A DNA stretch of 64,000 nt, taken from positions 195,831,084 through 195,895,083 of the forward strand of contig NC_039362.1 of assembly GCF_003573695.1 (NCBI RefSeq). Reading direction: 5' to 3'. Below are positions 23,557 through 33,768 of this stretch, piece by piece; position 1 is the first letter of the stretch, and each line of letters begins with the position of its first letter. The notes under the pieces were generated by a model. The model was given only the letters and a program-made list of their open reading frames with translations. It ran no database searches and had not been told where the DNA came from. The DNA comes from Papaver somniferum (lineage: Eukaryota > Streptophyta > Magnoliopsida > Ranunculales > Papaveraceae). The position numbers and the translations under genes are program-made.

Positions 23557-24623
23557 GGGTCTTTTAATATTGCTTGTCTCAATCTATTCTCATGATTATT
23601 TTGGCGTATTGCCTCTTGTATCTCATGTTGTTCAGCTTCCTCTCTTCTTCGCTTACGCCTTTCAGTATTTGCTTCAATTTGTACTCTATCATGTCTTTCT
23701 TCATTTCATGTGTGATCATATCGATGTCTTGATATTTCTCTTTCTTGTGGTGTAACTCGACCTTGATCTGTATCATCTATGCGATGACGCTCGCGTCCCC
23801 TTACTCGATTATCAATATGTCGCAATATGCTTTGTATTTCTCTTTCTTCTAATTCTTCCCTTCTTCACTGTCTACCTCTCGCATGGGCAATCTCTCGTTC
23901 GCGCTCATATTCGTCTCTCAACATTTCTCTACCATGTAATAGCATTTGTCCTTGCTTTGGATCCTCTTCTTCCCTTTCACAATTAGTATTTTCACGACGA
24001 AGAAGTTCGCGTGGGTGTTCATATCGATTAGTTGCTAAGTCAATTACACGTCTCCTTTCCCTTTGATCTTCCAAATTTTCATCTTCTTGCGAGTTTTCTT
24101 CAACGACTTCCATATGTTGCCTTCGCCTATCATTTCTTCGATTAGATTGGCTCTGTCGGGAAGAACTCCTACAGGATCTTGATCTTGAGCGTGTAGCACT
24201 CCTTGACATATGTTCTTGTAATCTAAGATTCTCTTCTCGTAAATTATCATTTTGACGGATTAAATTCGCACACTCCTCTTCTTTTCTCTTCCTTTCAATT
24301 ATTAATTTTTGTCTAAGCTCTGTAATCATCATCCCTTCACTCGCTGTAATTGGTTCTTCGTTCCCAATTCTTTGTCCTTCGTCTGTAGAATTCGTCATCG
24401 CAGTGTGGACACTCACTCTATCATAATTTATATCATTATTCATTCCTTGTTCTAACTGAGATCCAATTGGAATTTCTGTTCTTTGGTGTTCTTCCATTCT
24501 TTCTTCTTGTTGCTCAAGATTTGTTATTCGTCTTCGTTCAGCAAGTCTGTGACTTCTTCTAGTTGTCATTCCTTGTTCAACAACAGACTCGATCTTTACC
24601 ATTTCAAAAATTTTAGATCTCAC
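23557..24623 (-). pseudogene. Degenerate N-terminal part of gag
   Basis: A 252-residue frame (24623-23865) starts 47 bases after the primer binding site and is extremely rich in Arg, Glu and Ser, with a short coiled coil (LRQKLIIERKRKEEECANLI) and an Arg/Ser block (SRSATRSRSRSCRSSSRQSQ). Two frame changes, near 23865 and 23580, separate it from the capsid frame. Charged N-terminal extensions are common in Tat gag. The RS-like block could bind RNA, but that is inference from composition. Confidence 0.6.
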
Positions 24624-24669
24624 TTTTTTCCTTAAAATCTATGATATACTATCATGAATTAGCATCCAG

Positions 24670-24688
24670 TCCCTGTTTCTAGCGCCAA
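24670..24688 (-). other. Primer binding site of the 16.6-25.2 kb element
   Basis: TGGCGCTAGAAACAGGGAC on the minus strand, three bases after the 5' LTR end. It is identical to the site at 12349-12331, so the two elements used the same tRNA primer. I cannot name that tRNA with confidence. Confidence 0.7.
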
Positions 24689-24691
24689 AAA

Positions 24692-25158
24692 TGTAGTTGT
24701 AAGAAATCTTACAACTACACCCAAATTAATCTAATCTAATCTCTAAGTGATCATAATGAACTATTTCTTTATTGATTGAAGATTAAGATTGCTTACAAAA
24801 TCGATCCAAGTCTTACAACAATTCAACTTGAGACCTAAATTCACTTTCTCTCTCTCCCTATTTCTAAAACCAAGACCTTTTTTCAGAAATAGTGACTCTC
24901 TCCTTTATATAGGATTTTACATAGTGGATGACAGCTAATAATCCCTTTATTTTCGGGATCTTTATGCGACACATTCGCTCATATACAATCGCTCATCTTC
25001 GCATAACTTAGAACTTCGCATAATTCTTCACACATTACTCGTGACTTTGCTGACATCGTCTGACATGTCATCTCAATTTATTGTGTGCGATGCTCCTCGC
25101 ATAGGTTATGTTCCTCACTTCGCGTAGTTATTAACGTGTGTGATATTTAACACCTACA
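24692..25158 (-). repeat. 5' LTR of the 16.6-25.2 kb element
   Basis: 467 bp from TGTAGGTGTTAAATATCACA (25158 downward) to CTTACAACTACA at 24692, followed by TTT and the primer site TGGCGCTAGAAACAGGGAC (24688-24670). A TATATAAA box on the minus strand at 24911-24904 is the likely promoter of the genomic RNA. Confidence 0.85.
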
Positions 25159-25384
25159 TTTTCCGGTGTTGCTTCCATTTACAGAGCATTTAGGAAGTTC
25201 TTATGTTCTTGTTTAAGAAGCATTCATTCTGTCGATAAAAAAAATTGATCATAATTCGATCAGAGAACCATCAAGTGGCCTGCTCCCTTCCTTGGAAATG
25301 ATAGGGGCCGCTAACTAATACACGTACTAATAACTCATCAAAAACTATGAGGTCCCAAAAGAAGATCATAATTTGGTCTCTTTT

Positions 25385-25500
25385 TTTTTCTTTTGACCTG
25401 CTTTTTTTTTTCTTCCGAGAAGAATAGGTTGTATTGAAAAGGAAAAATATGTACAAAGGATGAGTCACGAGACTACCAAACAATCAAAAATCTAAGTAGT
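25385..25500 (-). mobile_element. Possible 3' tail of a retroposon
   Basis: Two poly-T runs (near 25380-25389 and 25403-25411) are followed by CTTCCGAGAAGAATAGGTTG, which on the minus strand resembles the tails of the other retroposons in this window. No duplication found. Weak call. Confidence 0.25.
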
Positions 25501-25849
25501 TACAGATTAACTACATCTTCTCATTGATATATGATTTGATTCATTGAGTAATCTTCGAAAATCTATCCCCACCCTCCCCCAATAGCAACAAGCCAAATCA
25601 AAAATGCTAACAATATTTGTGGTGTTTGAACTTATTTTTGAGTTTTTCGAGAAATCCGTTATTTTGATGACCGTAAACACTTTCTCTTGTTATAAAAATA
25701 TATAAGCTCTACAAAGAGCTAAATACTTTTCTTGAGTATACTTAGGAGTTAGGACCACGAACTAATGTTTGGAATCCAACAGCTAAAAAATGCAAACACG
25801 TACCCAAATGACGAACTAATATTTCGAAACACTCGTGTGTCCATAATTA

Positions 25850-26758
25850 CAGGGTGGTAGTCAAATGAGATTTCTATGGACTTCCATAGATTTTTAGTTT
25901 GAATGACCGCCGAAAATTCTCTGAAAATTTAGAGATTTTTAATGATTCTCTGAGAGTATTTTAAAGAGTCCTTGTGACTTGTGGAGACAAAAAAATGAGA
26001 TTTGTAAAGTTTGTGAATTGTTCAGACAAAAGTTGTGTAATATCTCTTGAAAAATTCGATATGTCTACCAAATTTTTGTTTATCCACATTACAATGTTCA
26101 TTAAAATACTGTGAATACCTAATGAAAATGAAAAAAATAAATAAAAAATAATGAAATATGTCTCCATTTTAAAAAAAAACATCATCATAGTTGTCTTATG
26201 CCTAAATTTTCATTCTCTTTATTTCACTCGTCCCACATTTTATTTGCTATCCATGACATTTTTGTATCTAATAGTTTTGACTCTTTTTTTTTAATCATAT
26301 GGTTCAGAGGTGGTTATAAAGGCATCACAAGATTACACGAAAGATAAAAAAAATGGAACCCTCAATCATTCCGTTAATAGGGTTATCTCGTCTATCATGT
26401 TTACCAAAATTCCCCCCTTTTTTTTGATTAGAAAATTCCCAAATTCTCAAGTCTCCCAAAATATCACATGTTGGGGAGAGACCTTTACCCTGCCTATTTT
26501 TTCAAAAAAATCTCTCCAAATCTCTGAAAATTAAAAATCCATGACTTTGAATTCTCTTTCGAATAACAGGAGTGTTTGAGTGACTCTTACGAAATCATAA
26601 TTCAATAACATGAAGTTTTGGAGAATTTAAATGACCTAAAAAAAGTCTCTAACCAATAACAAGAGACATTGAGAGACTCTCCAAAAATCTCAATGGAATA
26701 GCAATAGATTTGGGAACTCCCCAGAAGTCATTTAGAATCTCATTTGACTACCTCCATG
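25850..26758. mobile_element. Non-autonomous TIR DNA transposon (MITE-like, TTA target duplication)
   Basis: The left end CAGGGTGGTAGTCAAATGAG (25850) and the inverted right end CATGGAGGTAGTCAAATGAG (26758) form terminal repeats of about 23 bp with two mismatches. TTA flanks both ends (25847-25849 and 26759-26761). The 909-bp body is AT-rich, has no transposase frame and repeats words such as GAGAGACTCTCC and AGAGATTTTTAATG. A TTA duplication points to PIF/Harbinger, but the TIR is not one I can match to a named family. Confidence 0.65.
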
Positions 26759-26886
26759 TTAGGAGAAATGTAGTGTAAGTGAAGAAACTATCACTTGTCA
26801 ACGTTGTGTATAAGAATGTGAATTGCAACCATTTAATGGAAATGCGGAAGAACTTTTCTTTTTACTATCGTTGGTGAAGTTTTAAG

Positions 26887-28705
26887 TTGTATGTTGAGCA
26901 AAGCGCAAGAACTTGGTCAAATTTCGAGTTTCTCGGTGAAGGAGGGGGAACAAAAATAAATCACTTGCAACTTGCCGATGATACTATTATTTTTCTTGAT
27001 GCTAAGAGAGAACAAGTTGACGCTCTTCGTTACCAACTTCTTTGTTTCGAGTTAAGTTCGGGTTTGAAGATAAATTTTTCGAAGAGTAATTTATTTGGGG
27101 TCGCGGTCGAAGAGGGAATTGAAAATTTTGCTTACATGTTAGGTTGCAAGAATGATAATTTCCCTAGTTTTTACCTCGGTCTTCCATTTGGAGACAAGGT
27201 GGGTGGCTCACAAAAATGGGAAAAAATTCATGAAACTTGTGGGAAAATAGTTGCTTCATGGATGGGAAAACTTTCTCAAGAGGAGGTAAGCTAACTCTCA
27301 TTAAAAGTGTTTTGGCTAGTCTTCCTATTTTTTATGTTTCAATTTTTCTTGCCCCATGCTCCATCACAAAGAAAATTGATAGAGTAGTAAGAAATTTTTT
27401 ATGGGATGATGACCCGAATAAGAAAAGAGTACATAATATTCGTTGGTCAATGGTTTCTAAAACAAAATAAATGGATGGTCTTGGGATTCGAAGAACAAAG
27501 CAAGTGAATTCGTCTTTGCTAAAGAAATGGTGGTGGGGTTTTGGGTTAGAGAAAAATGCTTTATGGTGGAAGATGATGGTTTAAAAGTTTGGTGAAACAT
27601 CCATCGGATGGGGAACTCTCCAACCCAAGGGATCAAAAGGAGGTAGTTTGTGGTTTAATATCTATAAAGATCTAGAAGATTTCAACAAGAATATTAGATT
27701 CAAAATTGGGGCGGGTAAGGAAACTAGATTCTGGGAAGATTTTTGGCTAAGTGATGGAAGATTATGTGATACGTTTCCTTTGGCATATGAAGCTTCAAGG
27801 ACCAAAGAGTTTGTGGTGGCTAGTATGTATGAAGTTAGGGATTGTGGTATAAGGTGGAATTTTATGTCTAGAGAAAGATACCCCCAAATCATATCAAATG
27901 AAGTCTCCACAATATCAAATCTTCTCTCTTCCATCTCCATTCAAGAAGGTATTTTGGATAGTTGAATTTGGGTTGGAAGTGAACATGGTCACTGTACGGT
28001 GAAGGATGGTATAAAGAACGAAGGAGAACAAAATGAACCAACATTTCCAATCGATGTTCTTTGGAGTCGTGAGTATCCTTGTAAAATAAATTTCTTTCTT
28101 TGGCTCCTTTCTCACGATAAAGTAATGATGGCGGATAAACTTATAGGAAGGGGCATGGATATTTCAAGTGTTTGTTGTTTTTGTGAGTAAAATAATGAAA
28201 TTATCTCGCACTTATTCTATGATTGTTGGAGGACCCGAAGAATATGTAATTACTTTGTTGAAGGATGCCAATTTCGGTGGACTTATGATTCAAATGTCAC
28301 CATAACGGTGAAATCTTGGAAGTTTAATTGGGGAGATGAAAGACTTAGTAGAATATGGAATAATATCCCGATTGCAATATGGTGGTGTATATGGAATGAG
28401 CGAAATGCAAGAGTCTTCGAAAGAAAAAAGAAAAATTTGGTAAGCCTCATTAGAAATGTTAAACTCCAAGCGTTCTTTTGGGCGGAGTCGAAGACAAGGA
28501 TGTTAGATCTAACGGCGAATACGGTGATAGCATTTTGGCACTCTTTATTCCGGCCTTCGTAATCTTGATTTGGTTTTGTTTTGGGTTGCTGAATCCCTTT
28601 CGGCTCCATTTTCTTGTTGATCTTGTTTGTTTTCATTGGGTTGAAATACCCCTCTTAAGTATCTCATTTTCAATGAATTTCCTCTTTGATCGATCCAAAA
28701 AAAAA
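26887..28705 (+). pseudogene. 5'-truncated L1-type LINE: RT C-terminus and zinc-finger domain
   Basis: The LINE reverse transcriptase copies its own RNA at a nicked target. The fragment begins inside RT with HLQLADDTIIFLDA, the catalytic ADD box, then SGLKINFSKSNLFG and YLGLPFGDKVGG (26887-27290). After a frameshift near 27285 the frame continues (GGKLTLIKSVLASLPIFYVS, FLWDDDPNKKRVHNIRW) into the zf-RVT region typical of plant L1 (PCKINFFLWLLSHDKVMMADKLIGRGM, then CCFC, ISHLFYDC). It ends in WWCIWNERNARVFERK and a stop at 28562. In-frame stops fall near 27468, 27583, 27963 and 28188. A nine-A tail at 28697-28705 ends the element. Endonuclease and most of RT are missing. I found no convincing target duplication. 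Confidence 0.85.
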
Positions 28706-28725
28706 TGAAAATGCCGCAGGATTCC

Positions 28726-28800
28726 AAGTTCTTTTTTCTTTTGGTCAATCAGAATTTTAATTTATTCCAAAACAGACCGTTGGACTAGCTAACTGCTCAG
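28726..28800 (-). mobile_element. Possible retroposon tail next to the LINE
   Basis: GTTCTTTTTTCTTTTGGTCA followed by ATCAGAATTTTAATTTATTC reads on the minus strand like a LINE 3' end (GAATAAATTAAAATTCTGAT then TGACCAAAAGAAAAAAG). It abuts the plus-strand LINE tail-to-tail. No coding content. Confidence 0.25.
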
Positions 28801-29295
28801 GTTTTTTGTCTCGGTCAAAACTGCGGCCCTTACAAGTAAACATGATACCAAAAAAAACACAGCTAGGTGCTAGTATATACAGAAAATTCACGGCAGTGCT
28901 GGTTGTATGATATTACATGTTCAACTATAGTGATGTGTGTTGTGGTGCTCCTTGCCATTTGGATTAAATTCCCCTCGAATATATTCGAATTTTCTCTTGG
29001 AAACTGAATTTCATTTTTATATAAGTAAGGTTCTGAAATCTCTTGAACGGAAACTCGTAAGTCGTAAGCTCACATCTCTCTTTTGTTTCTTTTGGGTGAT
29101 TGGTTCGTCAAATTAATCACCTTAGTGCACTTAGTCTTTTAGACCAATTCCCCATCACCAACAAGTACACATATTGTCTTCGGATCGAGTCATGGTATGG
29201 ATTTACGCTTCTAGAATTTGGCGAGTTCTAGTAAAACTGAAATACAACAAAACCGGAATCAAATTATATTAGTGAAAAATACTGTAACCCCCTGT
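28801..29295. other. Intergenic sequence without recognised features
   Basis: About 500 bp of AT-rich unique-looking sequence. I see no gene, RNA gene or repeat in it. Confidence 0.4.
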
Positions 29296-29299
29296 TATA

Positions 29300-32200
29300 T
29301 GGGTTGAATATAGAGAAGCCCCACAAAATGGATCCTTCTCTATTAACTCCATTATTTCACATTTTGATATTTCTAGGCCCATAATTTTAGAATTCAGGGC
29401 CTCTAAATAAAAAATTTACTTCATAATACCAAAACACCCCTTTAGTATATATAGTTATAAAATTAGGCGTATATTTCATTTTTGGTTTCATTTTCTTTTT
29501 CAGTTTCTCTCTCTAATTTTCTTTAGCTCTCTCTCTTGGATGAAGAACCAGTCCGAGAAACAATTCCTAATCGAAATTCTCAATGAAAAAATGATTTCGA
29601 AACCTAGATCTAAGATTTACAAACAAATATCCTGATTATCCAAACAAAAATTCTACATCAACATCACTTTATCTCTCTGGTTTTTGCTCTGAAGAGTATT
29701 AGGGTTTTCAGTTTCAGATCGTCAGCGTCGTAGTTTAACGAAGAAGAAGAAAACGAGTTTAGCTTCATCGATTTCAGATGACGATGCTTATGGATCTCCG
29801 TTGATGATTTCGATTGAATAGCTCAATGAACTAATCGATTGAAATAAATAGATTTGATCTACGTCTATTAAATATGAATTTTTCAGTTGATTCGAAGATA
29901 TCTCAGGAATTGATTTAATCGATTTTTGTTCAATGGATTTATAGATCTGAATGATTTGGTTCAAATTTATTTAACAACTGATCATCAATATACGAATTCT
30001 CAATTGATTCTAGTTTGTTGTTTCAAAGCTACTCCATGTTAGGTTTTCTGATTTGAAGTTGTTGTTGTTTCTTTTGATTTCTGAGATCAAGAAGAATCAT
30101 CACTGTTTCGGAAGAATAGCAACAAAATCAAGGTACGATTTGTTTTTTAGTTGTTGTTAGTAATTATTCTTGATTCAATTTTAGTTTCATTCTCGATTTC
30201 AATTTTGATTTAGTTTCATCACAATCTAATTTCCTACGGGAACCAATCTTGATCTGTTTTTGATAATTTAACTTTTGTTTTGTTCATTTTGATTAGGTGA
30301 TTTTCAGTTGGGTTGAAGAATAATTTAGGAGTATGTGGATTCAATTTTATAAATCAGGTATGTATAGATGGATTTAGGAGTATGTGTTTTCGTATGAACT
30401 CAATTTGTATTTAAGATCTGTCAAAGTGGTTTAATTAGTATTTGATTGAGAGTAATATTTATTTTTGTTTCAATTGATGTTTGTAGGTGGGAGGACTAGC
30501 AGTACCTAATCACATGACATGCTATTCTGGTCTCGGTGGTGCACTCAGTTTTATTATGTACAGTTTTTCCTAATCCTTCAACTGTCTATGAGCTAATAGT
30601 AGTGGAGAATACAAATTTTTTATCTCCTATGTTTAGTTAATACTGGACGTGGACTTGTAATGCTTTCAATTTGATATAAATATATGTGAAAATAATCGTT
30701 GTTTTAGTTGCTAGAAGAAACTACTTCGTGCATAGTTGATTTGCGTATAGTATGTTTATATTTGTGATTCATATTCCTAAGAATTGCTGAACTTTAACAA
30801 CTGTTGAATAATGCTTTTCAGACGCGGGCTTAGAAATGTTATTTAAGCAATTGTGAAAAGATGTGTAAATTTATTTAAGAAATGTTTTTGTTTCATTGAA
30901 AGATTTAGGAGAGAGGTCTGAAATAAAGAAGAAAGTGATATGAAGACACCAATTGGTAAGTTTGATGGAGCAACTGCACAAACAACATAGTACGTTGGTC
31001 TGTGATCATGGAGTCGGTATGTAACTTCTAGATGTGTAACTTCTAGTTACACAAGTTAAATAGATGTGTAACTTTTAGTTACACATGCTAATCATATGTG
31101 TAACTTCTAGTTACACAAGCTAAATAGATGTGTAATTTATAGTTACACGTGCTAATTAGATGTGTAACTTTTACTTACACATACTGATTTTGATGTAGTT
31201 TTTTAGAGCAGTTTTATCTTGATTTCGTTATCTTGATTTCAAATTTGTTAACTTTTGTTTGTTGACCAAAATATGAACTTAGTTTTTGTTCTTGAATGAT
31301 TATTTCAGCTTGTATTTCTAGTTCAGCTACTTCATTCCCCTCTTACAATAGTGATGGTGGTGGATCTTACTTGATCTGTTAAGGTATTGAACCTTAATTA
31401 TTTTTATCAGTTCTTCACTGCTTGTTATATTTCATGATTGCAGACCTTTTTTATACAGATAATCAATTTTTGGTTGGTGAAAATATGAGATTTTACTTGT
31501 ATAGTTATCTTTCTTCAGCTCATGCTTTTCCTTCTTTCAGATAATGATGTTGCCATGTTTCTTAGATTGTTGAATCAAAGCTTGGATTTTACTTACTATA
31601 CAGAGTGATCACTGGTATAACAATTATGGTCAAATATTCTACTATATAGAAGGGTATACATGTTTGTGCATCGACACGGCGACTGACATGGTAAACACAG
31701 GTTCAATAAAGTTAGGGTTAAGTTCATGTTATGAACATTCTTATGTTTTGTGATTTCTCCTGTTAGCTAGTTCGATCTAGCTGCACAAATGTCAAAATTC
31801 TGAAATCGTGTAACTGCTAGTTACACATGCCAATTGGATGTGTAACTGCTAGTTACATGTGGTAAGTATATGTGTAAAACTTAAGATTTGTATATCTTAT
31901 GTCATGCATTCATATTTTTTTATGTTCTGGTCTGATACTGGAATACCAGTCAGTCTTTCCATGCATAAATATTGATTTATCCATCTTTTTACAGGTTACT
32001 CTCTCTGAGCAGATGAGTTAGGAGGTATGATTGCGTAAGACTTGAGATGACAGAGAAGAATATGATGATCAATTAGCGTTTTGGATTGGTGTGTCAATAT
32101 GCAGGTGTTGATTATTAATATTACCCTCAATTACACTAGATAGATGCATGTGTAACTCTCAATTACACTAGATAGATGCATATGTAACTCTCGATTACAC

Positions 32201-32605
32201 TAGACAGATGCATGTGTAAATTCTAGTTACACATGCTAAAAAATTGTTGTAAATGAATATTAAAGTAATACATGTATTTTTTTTATGTTCTCTTTTTTAT
32301 GTCTATTTTTTGCATATATATACAAGTGTAACTTTGCATTACACATGCCATAAGGATGTGTAACTTCTGGATACACATGTCATATGCATGTGTAACTTAT
32401 GTTTACATTCGCACTGTACTTTAATAATTTCGGGCCTAAATTTAAATTTTATTTAATTATGGGCTTGGCAATATTCATAAGGGTATCAAGGTCTTTTAAT
32501 AATTCGGGGACTAGATTTAAACTTCTTTTAATTAAAGACCTCATATTATGGGTTATCCATGGGTGGGGCCTGAGCCTAATTTTCCCATTATATTATGTAA
32601 TTTAC
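29300..32605. mobile_element. Large non-coding element I, carrying TGTGTAACT palindromes (unclassified, possibly MULE-like)
   Basis: The two ends look like a degenerate inverted repeat: the left end (29303-29345) has TATATGGGTTGAATATAG then AAGCCCCACAAAATGGAT, and the inverted right end (32603 downward) has TATAATGGGAAAATTAGGC then GGCCCCACCCATGGAT. Just inside the left end is gene-leader-like sequence (TCTCTCTCTAATTTTC, later TTAGGGTTTTCAGTTTCAG) but no coding frame follows. The right third holds clusters of the palindrome TGTGTAACT/AGTTACACA. Long leader-like TIRs would suit Mutator-like elements, but I found no transposase and no clear 9-bp duplication. Confidence 0.35.
31018..31190. repeat. 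Cluster of TGTGTAACT...AGTTACACA palindromes
   Basis: At least five units spaced about 35-40 bp (for example GATGTGTAACTTCTAGTTAC followed by ACA), each able to form a hairpin with 8-9-bp arms and a 3-nt loop. Smaller clusters lie at 31806-31875, 32124-32236 and 32327-32406. In the 32.1-kb cluster the unit has drifted to CTCAATTACACTAGATAGAT with a 30-32-bp spacing. Confidence 0.7.
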
Positions 32606-32926
32606 GATACCCATTTTGCAACCACCGGAGCAGGATACATGATAGAAATGAATGTCATGACCAGAACTGTAAGAAATTGACTTCGACAACGAGTATTGAA
32701 TCAAGTCAGCATCAGAGAAAACTAGATTAATTACGTTTTTTCAAGGCTACCATAACCTGAAAAATACCTACGGCTGGGCCGGAAAAGTATAACCCCTAGC
32801 CTCGATTAAGTTATACCAAGACTAGGAGGAATTGGACCAGTGATAACTCCAAGACTTCCAGCAAGTCTTTTTCTTTCTATCTAGGGTTTTACTGGAAAAT
32901 CCTATTTTCTCCTCCTCTCACAAGAC

Positions 32927-33073
32927 ATGGAGCTGAAGTCAAATCCTAGGCGCCGGAAAAAGCGTTCATTTTCTGCCAGTCACTCCTACAAAAAGAAACG
33001 TAAGCTTAATCATAGTTTCTCCCCAAATTTTTCTCCATCCGTTTCTCAATCTACAGAGAAATTTGTTGATTAG
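32927..33073 (+). pseudogene. 48-codon basic frame, possibly the start of an F-box-type gene
   Basis: ATG at 32927, stop TAG at 33071. The protein is very basic at first (NPRRRKKRSF, then SYKKKRKLN), resembling the nuclear-localisation-like N-terminus that often precedes the F-box in plant F-box proteins, and then becomes Ser-rich. A leader with TCTAGGGTTTTACTGG sits just upstream. Element II begins about 40 bp after the stop, so a longer gene may have been cut here. The F-box link is an inference from composition; no F-box is present. Confidence 0.3.
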
Positions 33074-33768
33074 TCCAGAAACCCGCGACCCGTTTAATCT
33101 ATGGTCCATCCATAAAAAACATTTAATTGGAGGTCCAAAAATATTTTAGTCTTGCAAAAAGACCCGCCTGCCCTTTTTATTGTACGTGCAGAAATTAGAG
33201 AAATAACTTCTATTTTTCCAGGAAGCCTTAAGTACCTCTCGTTTTATTTCATCTTCTTCTTCTTTTCTTCGTAATATCGAAATTATCTTCGTAATCAATC
33301 TTCAACAAAATAAACGAGAAAACCCCTGGATTCGATGAAAGCATTACAAAATTCAATTGAAACCATCACAACATCAACTGAAAAACCAGATCTAAACCAA
33401 AAAAAATGGTGAAATCAAAGAAGTAAATCGTACAAGAAGAAGTAACAGGAGAACATAGTAAATTTCGGGCACGATTTTCAGTTTCTGTTCTTGGAATTTG
33501 ATTGAAGATTTATAAACAGGTAATTTGTTGATTTGGTAGATGTGTTCTGACTTGATTTGATTTTGCAGGATTTTTTAGGGTTTATTGCAATTGTTATGGT
33601 TTACGGATTATTAAGAGTGAAACTGAATCTATTACAATGAATTTTGTCAGGTGGTATTTGATTTTAGGGTTCATTTTTGCTGGTTGTAGTGACATAATCC
33701 TATTTTTGTATTGTGTTTTTACTTCTATTTTTGTTGATTTTTGATACCAATTTCCTTATGTAATCCTA

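Larger units (their letters stand above)
16615..25158 (-). mobile_element. Non-autonomous Tat/Retand-like LTR retrotransposon with antisense gene
   Basis: LTRs at 24692-25158 (5') and 16615-17083 (3') are 467 and 469 bp and nearly identical; they start TGTAGG and end AACTACA (AACTATA in the left copy). Flanking 5-mers are GTTTC (16610-16614) and TTTTC (25159-25163), a duplication with one mismatch. The primer binding site is at 24688-24670, gag at 24623-22348, protease at 22272-21508, and the polypurine tract at 17096-17084 (minus AGAAGAGGCAAA). Between protease and 3' LTR, where RT, RNase H and integrase belong, there is none; the space holds a spliced gene on the plus strand. Antisense genes at this place are known in Tat-lineage elements. 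Confidence 0.82.
15745..25185 (-). mobile_element. Second retroposon, itself interrupted by an 8.5-kb LTR element
   Basis: GCATTTAGGAAGTT occurs at 15731-15744 and again at 25186-25199, a perfect 14-bp target duplication. Poly-T at 15745-15753 is the poly-A tail of a minus-strand insert. Its body is 15745-16614 plus 25159-25185, about 900 bp; everything between is the later LTR element. An uninterrupted minus-strand frame of 278 residues covers 15772-16608 but has no domain I recognise and a composition rich in Leu, Ser and Phe, so I do not call a protein. The tail reads GAGGCATGCCTCTTTTCCGG then A. Confidence 0.7.

Noticed and set aside
31018..31190. CRISPR-like array
   Set aside because: Repeats are short palindromes with irregular, related spacers in a plant retroelement-rich region; there are no cas genes.
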